Origin: Gnetum montanum
Lineage: Eukaryota; Streptophyta; Gnetopsida; Gnetales; Gnetaceae
NCBI GenBank assembly: GCA_015680685.1
Contig: MNCI01013814.1
Span: 1,579 to 62,028, forward strand
Direction: 5' to 3'
DNA: 60,450 bases
Both the position numbers and the translations under genes were made by a program. The notes beneath the pieces were generated by a model that had not been told where the DNA came from, made no database searches, and worked only from the letters and a program-made list of their open reading frames with translations. Numbering within the stretch: the stretch's first letter is position 1; each line of letters opens with the position of its first letter. This document shows positions 9,409 to 20,551 of the stretch, in pieces.

Positions 9409-11340
9409 GATTGTCTCCTACCACCTCAGTCATGGGGAAGAGGGCCACCAATGCTAACCATTCCAAGCCCTCAGCTCTTTTTCTATTTTTTTTACACATT
9501 CTTGTTTTACACATGTCTTCAATCTTTCTTATTTTTTTTTACACCATCGTTCATATTTTTATTATTTCTTTGTTTAATTTACTTTCATTCATCATACAAT
9601 ACGTGCTCATGATGGTGGATTGTATTATAATGGCATTGATTGCTAACGTTCAATTTTTACCTTTGACTTTTGATGCTAATACTAAGATGTGGTTCTTTTG
9701 ATAAAACAAGCAATGAGTCCACATCGTCCATGTGTCCATTCAACTCTATGATCTCCCTTGGCTTTGGAATTGTACTATCCCTTTTTCTAAATAAACTTGT
9801 TAATGAATTGGTGGCTTCATATTCTTCAAACCAAGGAAGGACTCAATGGTTGAAAAGGGTGTGACTTCAAGGGGATTTGAAACGCTTGTGCTGGCTATTC
9901 TCTTGGGTACTTGGATGCTTTTCATGGGTATTCTGCCATTCCGACATTGACCTACTATCAGGAAGCTGAGTGAAAAAAATAATAATAATAAGCCTTTGCA
10001 TGGTGCGATTCTCATGCAAAAAAAAAAAAAAAAAAAACTAGTGACAATTCAAAGCACACCCCTTAGACGTAATAAAAAAACTAGGCTACAAGCACTAGTT
10101 ATGGCATTGGAAAGACATGTTACCCATGCCTGAAGGTTCCCTCTAACTAAGGCCCTATCTCGCTTCTTATTTCTCCATCGCTCTCTCCTTGGAATGGTGG
10201 TGACTTTTTGTGTAAGCATTCTTGCTGCTTTAGGAGGATGGATTGTTCAAGTGTGTTGATGCAAGGTCAATGGATGTGGTTGGTTTGAATCCAGATTTGG
10301 AATAGTTCTACTCAATCACCTTAACCATAAAATACACAAGGGACTTTACACAACCTTGCTCTTGGGATTCCATTCCATCTTCTCCTCTCCATCTTTCTTC
10401 CCATTTTCCATCTCATTTCTGGTTTTATGATTAGTCTATATTTTGGTTGATGCATTTTTTTTCCTTGGTAAATTCTTGTGGGTAAGCTTTTAACCCTTTT
10501 TCCATGTGTCATTCCTAAAGCCCACGGACTCTTTGGTTTGTGGGTTTGTTAGGGCATAAAAAGCATGAACCTACTTTGGGGAGGACCCACTAACATTCCT
10601 TTATGGTGCAACTGTTAAATTATTTTCCTTAAACATTTCTTGCAATTAAAAATTTCTCATTTCATCACCATCCATGACATTCATTTTATTGACATCGCCA
10701 TTTTTATTTTTTCCATCTTTCTTGTTCCTTCTATTTTTTCCATCTTATTGCTACCGAAGGTTCGCTCTTAGTCATGGGGGCCCTGTCATAATTTTCTCCA
10801 TTCTACTACTTGTTTCACCCCTACACCTTAGTTAGTCACCAATAATAAACCTCTAACCCAGTATCTTCCATAACCACAACTTAGACAGTGTGCTTTATAT
10901 TGAGGCAAGGTATCAACTGCATTGTGGTTTATTTATCCTAGCTAGTTTGTGACTATGTTGTGTGTGCAGATGACGATCATACAAACAATGAACTAGGATA
11001 GGAGGGAGCACTTGAAATGGACTGGAGCTAGAGCATTTACGAAAGGAAACAAATTGGTTGCATGGCTATGGATAAACAACGGAAGGTGCAATTGCGACAT
11101 CAACAAAAATGTGCCTCATCTTCGTTTCCTTCACCCTAAGTTGTCAAATAAGAGTTTGGATGTCATTTATGTATAGTGTTCACCACCATGGGTATGAACA
11201 CTAATGTTGTAATGTGTTGTTGATCTGTTCACTAGGAACTTTGAGTCTGTCATCCTGTTCCACCGTTAGTGTCATTCAATCAATAATCCCATACCTTCCC
11301 AATATTTTGTAAGGAATTTAAAGATGATTTTTCATTCAAT
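9409..11340 (+). other. Element A 3' internal region, non-coding, with ATG stub
   Basis: About 1.9 kb between integrase and the polypurine tract. It contains stretches conserved with elements E and G: a purine tract after integrase (TCATGGGGAAGAGGG, about 9429), the block GGGTGTGACTTCAAG (about 9859), the block TTAGTCATGGGGGCC (about 10771), and TATGTTGTGTGTGCAG immediately before ATG at 10970. The ATG opens a frame of only a few codons (stop TAG). The corresponding point in element G begins a region of about 1.9 kb with coding features. Confidence 0.6.
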
Positions 11341-11350
11341 CATGGGGGTA
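11335..11350 (+). other. Element A polypurine tract
   Basis: ATCATGGGGGTA lies immediately before the 3' LTR start TGATGAAC. The tract primes second-strand DNA synthesis. The mirror-image element E has the same tract next to its 3' LTR. Confidence 0.7.
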
Positions 11351-12143
11351 TGATGAACAACGATATTAGGACAGCGATATCAAAGCCTTCCAAGAGATAT
11401 CGGGCACCCGATATCAAGACCTACCTCATTACCTATAAATAAGAGGTGGGCACACTTGGTTTTGGCAATTAGTCTTATTCCCTTACCCAACCTCTTGTCA
11501 TTTTTTCTTTCCAGAGATAGATTTATTTTTGAGTGCCCACAATAGGAGTCATAAAGTGAACATATCTTTATTTGAGCATTGTGTACCCGAGCATACCTTG
11601 TGTATGGCAATAAAGATGAACTTTGTGATAAACCTTGCACCATTAGAAATAGCTTAATTAATTTTATTTGCAATTAATTCTTTTCTTAGTTAATTAATGT
11701 TCTTTCTCTCATCCTGTTAATCTCTCTTAAGTAGGCACACTTAGTACAACCACTTCGAGCATGCATGGAACACTTGTTAACCCAATAACGATTAGCGTTT
11801 GGTAATCCCAATAGGTGACACTAGTTATGATAAGTGAGAACAAATGCTGGTGTTAGGACTATTTAGAGCATAGCCAATTAGTTAAGTTAAGATAGTTACT
11901 TAATTAGTTCACTTCTTCCTTTGTAGCACTAGGACATAAAAATATTTAAGCCATAAAAATCATATACCTTAAGTTTACTTAACCATACAATTGTGCCATA
12001 CAAGTAAGCTTGAAAAGACAATGATTGACTAACACATCCTTGTTTCACAAAAGCGCATAAGCACTTAGTCCTTGGAATTCAACCTAATCGTGCATGTACA
12101 CTCGTATTCGTGTGGTTGAGTATAGGGATACCTTGCCACTCAT
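11351..12143 (+). repeat. Element A 3' LTR
   Basis: Starts TGATGAACAACG. U3 (to about 11425) carries several GATATC/GATATT motifs. The TATA box CCTATAAATAAG lies at about 11426, and the R region has CAATAAAGATGAAC. It ends ...GCCACTCAT without the final CA found in the 5' LTR, then joins element B. Length is about 793 bp against 650 bp left of the truncated 5' LTR. Confidence 0.85.
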
Positions 12144-12845
12144 TAGATATGTTGATGTTGTTGGCTCAAACTAAGACTAAGTGTAAACATTGTTGAAATA
12201 GAGTAATACAATCTAAGCCTAAGTGTAATAAAAGTAAAGAGACTATTCTAGCCTATGGGCGATAAGTATCTGCTCCTAGCTAGCCTTACAATTCAAGGGC
12301 TCATGTAACCATCATTAGGATTACCAAGTAAATTCACTAGTAAATGAAATAGGTGAATGCACTATTGGGTTACCAAACGATTACACTTTACATTCAAAAC
12401 CAATCATACTTATATTGTCTTACTAAAAGACATAGGAAAAAGTAAAGTGCTTAGAAACTGTAAATGACTTAAGTAAAGTAAACATGTTGAAAGGTAAAAG
12501 TAAACTAAGTAAAAATTAACTTAGTAGAATGCTACAATGGTGGAAAACAATCTCGATCTCTATTTCTAGTCATGACTTATGCCTAAAAACAACCTACTTG
12601 GACAAAGATTTAGTACAACTATTTAAGACCACATTGTAGGCATTCACTATATGACTAAGTCTAAATCACGAAAACAAACTGAAAGAATTCTACTAACTAT
12701 TGACAAAAATCGTTGTTTCAATACGACAGTGGGTTGGTATTTATAGTGATGACCATGGCACACTACATTGCATCTATGATGATGTAAGCATGGCTATGAT
12801 ATCATAGATATGATATTGCAGTGATTGATATATGGGTTTTATTAT
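12144..12845 (-). repeat. Element B 3' LTR
   Basis: It shares the TATGTTGATGTTGTTGGCTC to TAGCCTATG stretch with 18521-18650 and 30241-30360. On the minus strand it has CACTATAAATACC (TATA, about 12740) and GATATC-type repeats upstream of it (12775-12830). A purine tract (GTTGTGGGGA, minus strand) lies just outside at about 12847-12857. Confidence 0.7.
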
Positions 12846-13090
12846 ATCCCCACAACTAATTGGAAACTCATTCTCGAGTTAAAAAAAGAAGAAGAATAAA
12901 GTCCCTTACAAAATTGTGGGGTTGTATATAGACTTGAATACTATAACTTATTTACATAATTAACTCTATTGTAAATGCCACATGATGGGTCGAGTGGTAT
13001 TTACAAAATTATCATGCATTACATGATTGACACATAAGATGAAAGAAAACAAAATATAACAAAAACAAAACTTCAAAACTTGATGTAGCC

Positions 13091-15940
13091 TCATGTTCGA
13101 GGTGGTGATGGTGTCTTCATTGGCTTCTTTCCTTTGTCATCAAGCTTTTGAAATTGGTATATATTTAGTAATGCCCAAAGTTTCTCCTCCTCCAATCTTG
13201 GGTCATGTACTATCCAGGTGAATTCAACAATGTTTGATGAAGTTGGTACTTCCCACGAGCAAGGTAATTATGGAAACATTTTATTTTCTTTTACATACTA
13301 AGCCATGAACTATCTCCTTTCTTCTTCAAATGCTCTAGCTATCTTCCTTAATTCTTGATAATTTATCATTCCACTAGCCAAATTTGCTACAACATCTTTC
13401 TAGTCCTAGTAGCTAGCCTTAAATACTTGGAGCTTAGAGTTTGCAATGTGCAACTTTTGTTGTGAATCTTTCTTGTCTGTGAACTCCATAATAACACTTA
13501 TACAATAGCCACCTACTACTCCAGCTTAGTTTCGGACCTACCTATTGTGAACATGAATAGACTAGCATAACAAAGGTTTGCTAATCCCATGTACTTGATT
13601 AGGTCCTCTATCTATATGTCCTTATTCTTGATTTCTACTTGATGTAGATGGGCAAATACATTTAATATTAGTTGAAAATCAGGTTTTGGTATTGTAATTG
13701 AGCTAATCTTGGCCTTATCCATCTCAATTTTCTTTTCATTAATTTTTTTGTACATGCCCACTCAATTTCTAACGTGCTCTTTCAGTCTTTCATGCTTCTT
13801 GACCTCATTTTAGCATGTGCTAATTTCAATGGCTGACTTCTATCAACTTACATGGACTTCTTCCATTAATAGGATCATATTTTCTTTAGCCAATTTTCGC
13901 ATGTCAAGGTTGACTTTGGAAAAATGCTCTCTTAGTTAATAGATGCTTTTTTCTAGAACATTCTTTTGCTTCTCAATATCCATCAACCTCATATTTTTAG
14001 CAATAATTTTTTTATTCTCTTCTTCTAAGGTAGTCAGGTCTTTGGCATGAGCATAAATTTGAGCTTCAGAAACCAAGGCATTCCACATTGCTTTCTCCCT
14101 TTCCATTTCCATGTAGATGTTCCTGGCTATTAGTTAGGCTATTTGTTTAGTTTGAAATTTTTTTAGCTCGTCTACCATAATATGTCTTGAAAGGTCTTAC
14201 TTTTCTTATGTTAATGCAGCTAATTTTGGTTGTAACCTCTGTACTTCATTTTTTGCATGTTTTTCCCTAGCTTCTACCATCACTAGCTTGCCCTTGGTGG
14301 AAATTAATTCCAACTACACTATAGTGATATCGTTGTGGATATCAAAAAGGTTCTATTTTACTTATCCTATATGTAGTAGTCAATCTAAGATTTCTTCATG
14401 CTCTTGTGGGGTCACGAAGGTTCTAGATATAGTTTCAACATCTCTAGCTCTAGTTATATTAGTTAGTGACATAATAGAAACATTACAGGATTTTTTAATG
14501 TGATCTATACTTACTTCAGCTGCTCTTGCTACATCTTAATGTTGCATAACCATGACCATGGATCCTTCTATTATGTTAGGCATAACTTAAAAGGACACAA
14601 CATTCCCAAATATTTTTTGTGTTCAATCCTCATTCTCTCCTGCCTATAATGAAATTTGTCCACTAGTGGATCCTATTGATACTACAAGCCTTCTTGGATT
14701 ATCTCTTACTTTATACATAGTAGAGACCTCCCTATTTTCCTAGCCGATGGTTTTAGAAATTTGTTACAAATAGCTCATAGAGGGTTTGTAGTCCTACTAC
14801 ACTTGTTGAGTGCTTGATCCTAGTCTTTCACCAACTAGTGTTGACCCACTAGGTCTTGCTTGCTCTTGTCCTATATCTAGAACACTTCCTACAGGTGTAG
14901 ATTCTACAACTTCCTTAGTGCCTACTAGCTTTTTTAGTTGATACTTCTTAGGAGGCACTAAATTTGAGATCTCAACATAGGATGTAGTCTAGGCTTTCCG
15001 AAGAACATCAATGGTGTAGCCTAGAATTTATGCTTGTTTGCATAGTCTTCTAATGAGACAAGAAATGACAATGTGAGCTTTATTTCCTTCTTTTCTTAAA
15101 ACCTTCTTTGGATTTCTAAAAATCATAGATGAGCCATATTTTCTTAGAGTTCTCCCATGAGGATGGGGCCTCCTCTTGTAGCACAGGTGGACATTTTATT
15201 TAGTCTCTTCATGAGGAAAATGTGATAGGTCTTGATCTTGAAATAGATCTTTTCTTCTATTGATAATCCACTATATTCCTTATTTATCGTTCCATAAGCC
15301 TTCTGTAGCCACAAATTTTTTACATTCATGTTATAACTTGTAGATATCTATGCTATGTTGGCTTCAACATTAGGAAGATTTAGTGCTTTGGTGATTGTCT
15401 CTACTAAATATGACACTGTGATTCCTTCAATTTTAATGGTGGCATCATCTTGCTTGTTTTTCTAGAATTGGTAAACCTCCCTTGGGTACCATTCACCATT
15501 TCACGTGAGCATCGTTCAAAGAGGAGAGACTTGGGGTTTCTCTTAAATATGAGTATATGCAAAATCCATGAAGGGTTCAAAATTGAGTTCCACAATGATT
15601 ATGAACATAATGGACTTTTTTTGGATATCTTGGAGGCATTCATTTGATAGTGTGGAATGTTGTCCTTACTCTTGAGCAAGTAGTGCTTTAGTTATAACAT
15701 GTGCGGAGTGTTTCATCATAGGTGTTAGTTGATGGATACTGAAGGACTAGGCCTCTTGATTAGCTTGTGGGGTCTGCTCTCCAAATTTTCCTCTTTCTCT
15801 AGGTTTCTTACCCCTTTGTTTCGAGGATCCTTCAGCTACAAGTCTTTTAGAAGCTAGCTACAGTCATAAAGGATCTATTTAAGATTACCTAAATATTTTA
15901 AATAAGTTCCTAATGGTTCATAATCCTCTCTTGGATTCAT
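13091..15940 (-). pseudogene. Element B envelope-position ORF (globular N-part, long coiled coil)
   Basis: On the minus strand about 950 codons can be followed with several stops and shifts. N-terminal blocks are VELNFEPFMDFAYTH, NGEWYPREVYQF and ITVSYLVETITKALNL, then a clean stretch at 15329-15144 (MNVKNLWLQKAYGTINKEYS ... STCATRGGPILMGEL). From about 14280 to 13650 the sequence is rich in Glu, Lys and Leu with heptad spacing (EAREKHAKNEVQRLQ, EEENKKIIAKNMRLMDIEKQ), which predicts a long coiled coil. It ends near KTPSPPRT. The NGEWY block and the parts after it also occur in element G (53861-55750). It sits after gag in sense orientation, just before the 3' LTR, where Athila-type elements carry envelope-like ORFs. 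No clear membrane segment or signal peptide was seen. Function unknown. Confidence 0.6.
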
Positions 15941-16239
15941 AGATTTGATCAAAATTTATCCTTGTTATTACTTTTTAGCTCTTATTAGGATTGCAGAGTT
16001 AGAAAACTTTTGAAAAGAAACCCTTAACTATTGTATTTTCTAATGTATTATAAACAAGTTAGTTCTTTATGACCTCTCACAATTATTATATTCTTGTTTA
16101 ATATGTATTGGAATGGTTAATTGGGAAGAATAGTTAATTTTATTAGCTTTTATCTGAATATTAATTGTTAATTAAGAATAGTTAATTATTAACCTTTAAT
16201 GTGTTCTTCCAAGTGTTAGAAAATTTGGCTCAAATCACA
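15941..16239 (-). other. Element B gag-to-ORF junction, pol deleted
   Basis: AT-rich, with no RT or integrase motifs in any frame I read. It links the end of the gag tail to the accessory ORF. Confidence 0.45.
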
Positions 16240-18390
16240 CAAATTACATGCAGCACTCTGCACTCTTTTGTTGTGGTTACATTGGCAACTCTCCTTACAT
16301 GACTGGTGGTGATACTAGAGGTAAGGTGTTAGTAGTTTGGAGTGAGGGACTAGCTACTAGTTGGGACATGTAGGAATCTGGATCCATCCATGAAATAGTT
16401 GATCAATGATATTCCGATGAATAGTAGTGAGAGGAAGCATGGATTGCAATATTCCCTAGAGAGATTGGACGTTGAACATAGTATCCATAGGGATCAGGTT
16501 GCCTATATGGATACTATTGCCCTATTGGTGGCATTCCCCACACTTGTGGTTATTGACACTGTTACTGGTATTGCTCCTACAATTGAGGATAAGCCTCATT
16601 AGGATAGTGTGCTTGTTGGTAGGATTGTCAAAAGTTACCTTGTTAATAAGATAGCCTTCTAAACATTTTTTTAACAAATTTCATGTTAGTACATATGCCC
16701 TAGACTCTTTTAAGTGGACCATAATAGGGCAACAACCCTTAGGATGTTCATGTTGGCACACTTTGCATCCTTCATCATTCCCTGAACTTGAGTTTGTTAA
16801 TTCCTCTATTGCAACAAATTTTCCTTTATTTCTATAGCTCTCTCGCCCATTGTCTTTTCTTTTCCTTACCTCAGTTTAAGGCTTGTTTAGTCTTTTCCTC
16901 AACTATCTTCAGTGCTGTAGCAAATTTCTCATTCACAAAATCCCACATTTTCTCTACCTTGGTTGCAATGTCATTAACTAATTTTTGAATTGGTAGCCTT
17001 TCATTGGATTGTATCTTTCAAAGTTTCTTCTTCATGTGAATCACATATTCTTACATCCCTTTTCTTGATTGTGGGATCTCTATTGTATTCTTTAGTTGAT
17101 TCTCTTTTTCTTCACTCTCCTTCTTCCTTTACGACTTGGTTAATGAGTCTTTGAATATGATGAGTTGTCATCTTAGATAACCTACCTTGGGCATACATCC
17201 CAAAAGTTTCTCTTGTCTTGTTTCATAGCCTATTGATGATGTGTCGCAATGTTTCCCTTTGAGAAAATCTATGGCTTGGGCATCTATGTAGTAGAGAATA
17301 GTATCTACCCATTGTCACATCAATGGATTCATGTGTCCCTTGTTTTTGTCCTTTTAAATATGTTTTCTCAAATTAGACACTCTAGAATAAGTTTGAAATT
17401 TATCATTAAAGAGCTCTAGCATGGTACTCTATCTTTGAATTAATTCCAAGTCTAAGGATCTATACCAATTCTTTGCTTCCTTTAAGAGTGTTCCAGGAAA
17501 CAACTTTAGTTTTTGCTAGTCATTTTCAATATTTTGCAAAGCATAGGCATCCTGGAAGGCTTGGAGATGATGTTGTGGATCTACATTGTATATGCCTTCA
17601 AATTTCAGAATATTACTCATGTCGAGTCGCTTGATGCAACTATCCCTTATATGCCTAGTAGGAATATAAACTGCTTCTCTGATGTTGATCATGTTTCAAG
17701 TGGCTAGTAGGGGTTCTTCATAGTCTTGGGTTCATGAGATCTGTTGTAATGGTGATCCCTCCAATGCTCATTATGCTCTCTCTCTTCATGCTTGGTCCTT
17801 TCTCTTCTTTGCTCATAATTTTCCTCTTCTTCATCAAGATATCTTCTTTGATGTACATATCTTTCATGATCGCTTTGTCTCTTCTCATCCTGATCCCTCA
17901 TTCTTCTTTCTCTCTTGTTAGAATCTATAGATGAGAACGAGGAGGAAGAGGAAGAAGTTGAAGAATGATATCGACTAGTTCTCCTTTTGTGACTCCTTAA
18001 TTCATCCCTCTTTGATTTGATGGAGGTCTTAGGCCTCGAGTCCCTCCTAAGCTTGGAGTCTTCCGTATCTCCCCTAGGTGTTTCTACAAGAGCTAAATGC
18101 AATTGTATTGTGACAAGATCTTTGATACAAATATTTAGTGTTTGAGATTGAGATCCATGGGTTTAATAGAATTTCCTTGTTTGGAAGATAGCATCGTCTC
18201 TTTCCTCTAGGACAATTGTTTGAGGTACTTTCTTTCCCTTCTCAAGCTCATGTTTTGTTTCCATGGTAGCATCCCTTCTTACTTGAGCCTCTATTGGTTG
18301 GTATAGTCTAGTCATGTGATTAGTGATGTAGTAACCTTCTTGCACATGGCCAAGGTTTGACCTCATAAGGGTTACTTGTAGCATTGATGG
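16240..18390 (-). pseudogene. Element B gag (broken)
   Basis: Minus strand. The N-part is at 18384-18163 (LQVTLMRSNLGHVQEGYY). A Ser-rich then Arg/Glu/His-rich segment follows at 18102-17704 (STSSSSSSFSSIDSNKRERR ... EEREHNEHWRDHHY). The capsid-like domain spans about 17690-17300, and the zinc motif GCKVCQHEHPKGC lies near 16775-16738. A Gln/Pro/Tyr-rich tail reaches a GELP-like block near 16290. It is about 90 percent similar by eye to B' at 27691-29720 and clearly more distant from A, E and G. Stops are frequent. Confidence 0.7.
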
Positions 18391-18395
18391 TGCAA

Positions 18396-18747
18396 ATCGT
18401 AATTTCTGGATGGCTAATGTAAGTATGCTAGTGGTTGATGTTAGGTTTGCAATCGTTGTCTCCTCACATTAAGTTAGTGAAGTTTAAGCTATATGGTTTA
18501 ACTCTTGGTGAGGCATATGATATGTTGATGTTGTTAGCTCAAACTAAGACTAGGTGTAAACATAGTTGAAATAGAGTAATACAATCTAAGCCTAAGTGTA
18601 AAGAAAGTAAAAAGATTATTCTAGCCTATGTGTGACAAGCATGGGGTCCTAGCTTGCCTACTGTACATGTCAAGGGTTCATGTAACTGTCACTGAGATTA
18701 CGAAGTAAATCTATTATTGAATGAATTAAGTGAATTCACTACTAGCT
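18396..18747 (-). repeat. Element B 5' LTR remnant (U3 missing)
   Basis: It matches B' 30120-30460 base for base over long stretches and ends at ...CACTACTAG. The DNA after it (CTTTGCTTTGCAAGAAAAGG) is shared with 57331 onward, upstream of XTH copy 3. The same LTR-to-flank junction therefore occurs at two XTH copies. Confidence 0.75.
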
Positions 18748-20225
18748 TTGCTTTGCAAGAAAAGGTTATCTGCTAATATGAGTTAATAGGGAAGTGTACT
18801 ATAGTTTCCATATCATATCATGAAGGAATTTTTAATTGAAACAACATTAATGAAAAGATAACGCACCGATGACACCTAAGCAACTTAAAACTTTTGTAGA
18901 ACTTTTATAACTAAGCAATATCCACTAAATTTAAACTTTCTAAATCAAAAATCTTATAATTAAGCTAAGAATTTATAGATAAATTCACATAAAAATTCGG
19001 AATGCATTGTGTGCAAAAAGCCTCAATTTCTGCAAGTCCAATTTATTTTCTGTTGCATTTTCCTGCACAGTACTTATAATTTATTTAGGCCTTCCACGGC
19101 TATTTTGGTTTTTTGGATAAATTCAGTCACATGATGGTCTTATGGCTGTGTGCTTGCAGTTCTCAATGGTGATTATTTGCAAAATACCCCACCAAAATTC
19201 CCAGTGGATGAACTTTGCTGACAAGCGCAGAAGCTGAAGAAACTGCGTGTAACATCAACAGCTCAAAGTGAACGGTGGCTTTAGCTACTTTCTTTCCTCC
19301 GCTGTGAAAGGTAACTCCTCAAAAGGTAGCTTCGGGTAGAGTCGTTACAGCCATTTTTTCATAATGTGACCATAGCAACAAGTGTGTTAGCTCGGTTCCT
19401 TCAGTGAAATAGTTTGTTCGTAAAATTGAAATCAAAGCAAAGGTAGCAGAATATGATGATTATCATTTAAATGCTTTTATGAATGACAGATGGGCAAGCG
19501 CCAGTTCACGTCCAGCGTGAATTCCGTCATTATTACCGTGCTGCCGCAGCCTTCTCGTCAAAAGCATATTCAAGACGCGTTATGAATGTTATCTAATATT
19601 TGTTTTTTTCCCACGTCGTTCAGATCTTCTGCTCTGAATCAAAATTTGTTAAAATGGTAAAAAGTTTTATAAAAACGTAAAATTTAAAATTAAACGTTAA
19701 AGAAGATTTATAAAGAAAAGGTAAGATTCAGATAAAGAAAAATTCTAAGCAGTTTAGATCGAGAAGTCCTCGTGAAAAATAAATAGAAAACAAAGAACAT
19801 AAAAAAATGCGACAAGAATTAAGCCATAATTTCAACTTACCATGAATGTACATTCATTTATAAAATTTAAATTTAAAGAGCTGTAAAAGTGTCATAAAAT
19901 AGGTCAAAACGGAGATCGAACTTGTCTGATAAACTCCAGTCTGTTGCTGCCCCGATTGTATTTTGCTTTATTATTGTTATTTATAGCACAGCAACTTCTT
20001 AATAGTATGCTGATGATGCGGTTATACACATCGGATTCGAAAACAATATGCACGCTCCACTGTTACAAATCACGCGGCAAATGAGCTGTTTACCAAACTT
20101 CACGTTATAAACCACGCTGCAAGGCAGCTGTTTCTGCATTTTGTTTGTTTAGTTACTGGAAGTTGGGAAGCTTCTGACCGTGTTCCATGGCCTGCCATGG
20201 CTACCTCGGCAGAGCTATAAATTGC
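18748..20225 (+). promoter_or_regulatory. XTH copy 2 upstream region and core promoter
   Basis: About 1.48 kb aligning throughout with the upstream region of XTH copy 3 (57331-58820), including the GCGCAGAAGCTGAAGAAAC, AACATCAACAGCTCA and ATGACAGATGG blocks. The core promoter has a TATA box, GAGCTATAAATTGCA (20213-20225), at the same place as in copy 3. The preserved promoter contrasts with the ruined coding region that follows. Confidence 0.75.
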
Positions 20226-20264
20226 ACACGACCCTCTATACTTTCATCAAATAGCAATCCACCA

Positions 20265-20551
20265 ATGGTCAAAAGCCTTTGTGTTTCTGAAGCATCAAAG
20301 TCTATTTCCAGTTGGGGGTTCCATTTGCAGTAGGAGTAGAGGAAGAAGAGCAAAGAAGAGAATCAAGAAGATAAGGAAGAATCATTGTGTCTGCTTTGTT
20401 GCAATGGTACTGGTTTGGCTGCCTGTCATGGCAAGGGCCAATTTCATAAGAGGCATGGGTGCAGAACAAGTACCGAATATACTCGTACTGTAACGATCCA
20501 GCTCGATTCAACGGCTCCATTCCACTGGACTTCCGCGCCTCCACTTCCTAA
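20265..20551 (+). pseudogene. XTH copy 2: internal-deletion pseudogene (signal peptide joined to C-terminus)
   Basis: An ATG at 20404 opens a secretory-leader-like frame (MVLVWLPVMARANFIRG), which looks like the start of an XTH first exon. After GGC (20454) the DNA jumps to the last part of the final exon: WVQNKYRIYSYCNDPARF through to TAA at 20549-20551, where copies 1 and 3 read the same block. The two parts are out of frame by one base, so the leader frame stops at 20493. Everything between is missing: catalytic motif, most of the fold, introns and the Gln/Ser run. The last family cysteine also reads Phe (PLDF). An earlier ATG at 20265 leads to a stop at 20333. Promoter and 3' UTR remain, so a short non-functional transcript is possible. 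Confidence 0.85.

Larger units (their letters stand above)
2433..12143 (+). mobile_element. Ty3/gypsy LTR retrotransposon A (degenerate)
   Basis: Order: truncated 5' LTR, tRNA-Asp type primer-binding site, gag, protease, reverse transcriptase, RNase H, integrase, a long non-coding region with a small ATG stub, polypurine tract, 3' LTR. Lineage markers visible are VFMDDF at the RT centre, EFDLTMIDRKG after RNase H, and IDFMGP...KWVEA in integrase, all typical of the Athila/Tat branch. No chromodomain is visible. The coding regions have many stops and shifts, so it is dead. It is the same family as elements E, F and G here. Its right end touches element B at about 12143 with no terminal CA, so that junction is not a clean insertion end. 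Confidence 0.88.
12144..18747 (-). mobile_element. Non-autonomous gypsy element B: gag and envelope-position ORF, no pol
   Basis: Read on the minus strand: 5' LTR remnant (18396-18747), gag (18390-16240), a long ORF with N-terminal similarity to the envelope-position ORF of element G (15940-13091), then the 3' LTR (12845-12144). No protease, RT or integrase motif was found between gag and the ORF, so an internal deletion of about 4-5 kb relative to G is inferred. The primer-binding site and LTR end are also missing: compared with B' (27691-30486), about 390 bp are lost at 18391-18396. The 5' LTR adjoins the upstream DNA of XTH copy 2. Confidence 0.72.

Noticed and set aside
17734-17934. Open frames opposite the gag low-complexity regions, for example membrane-like Leu/Ile/Ser frames
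   Set aside because: Hydrophobic antisense shadows of Arg/Glu/Ser-rich gag.
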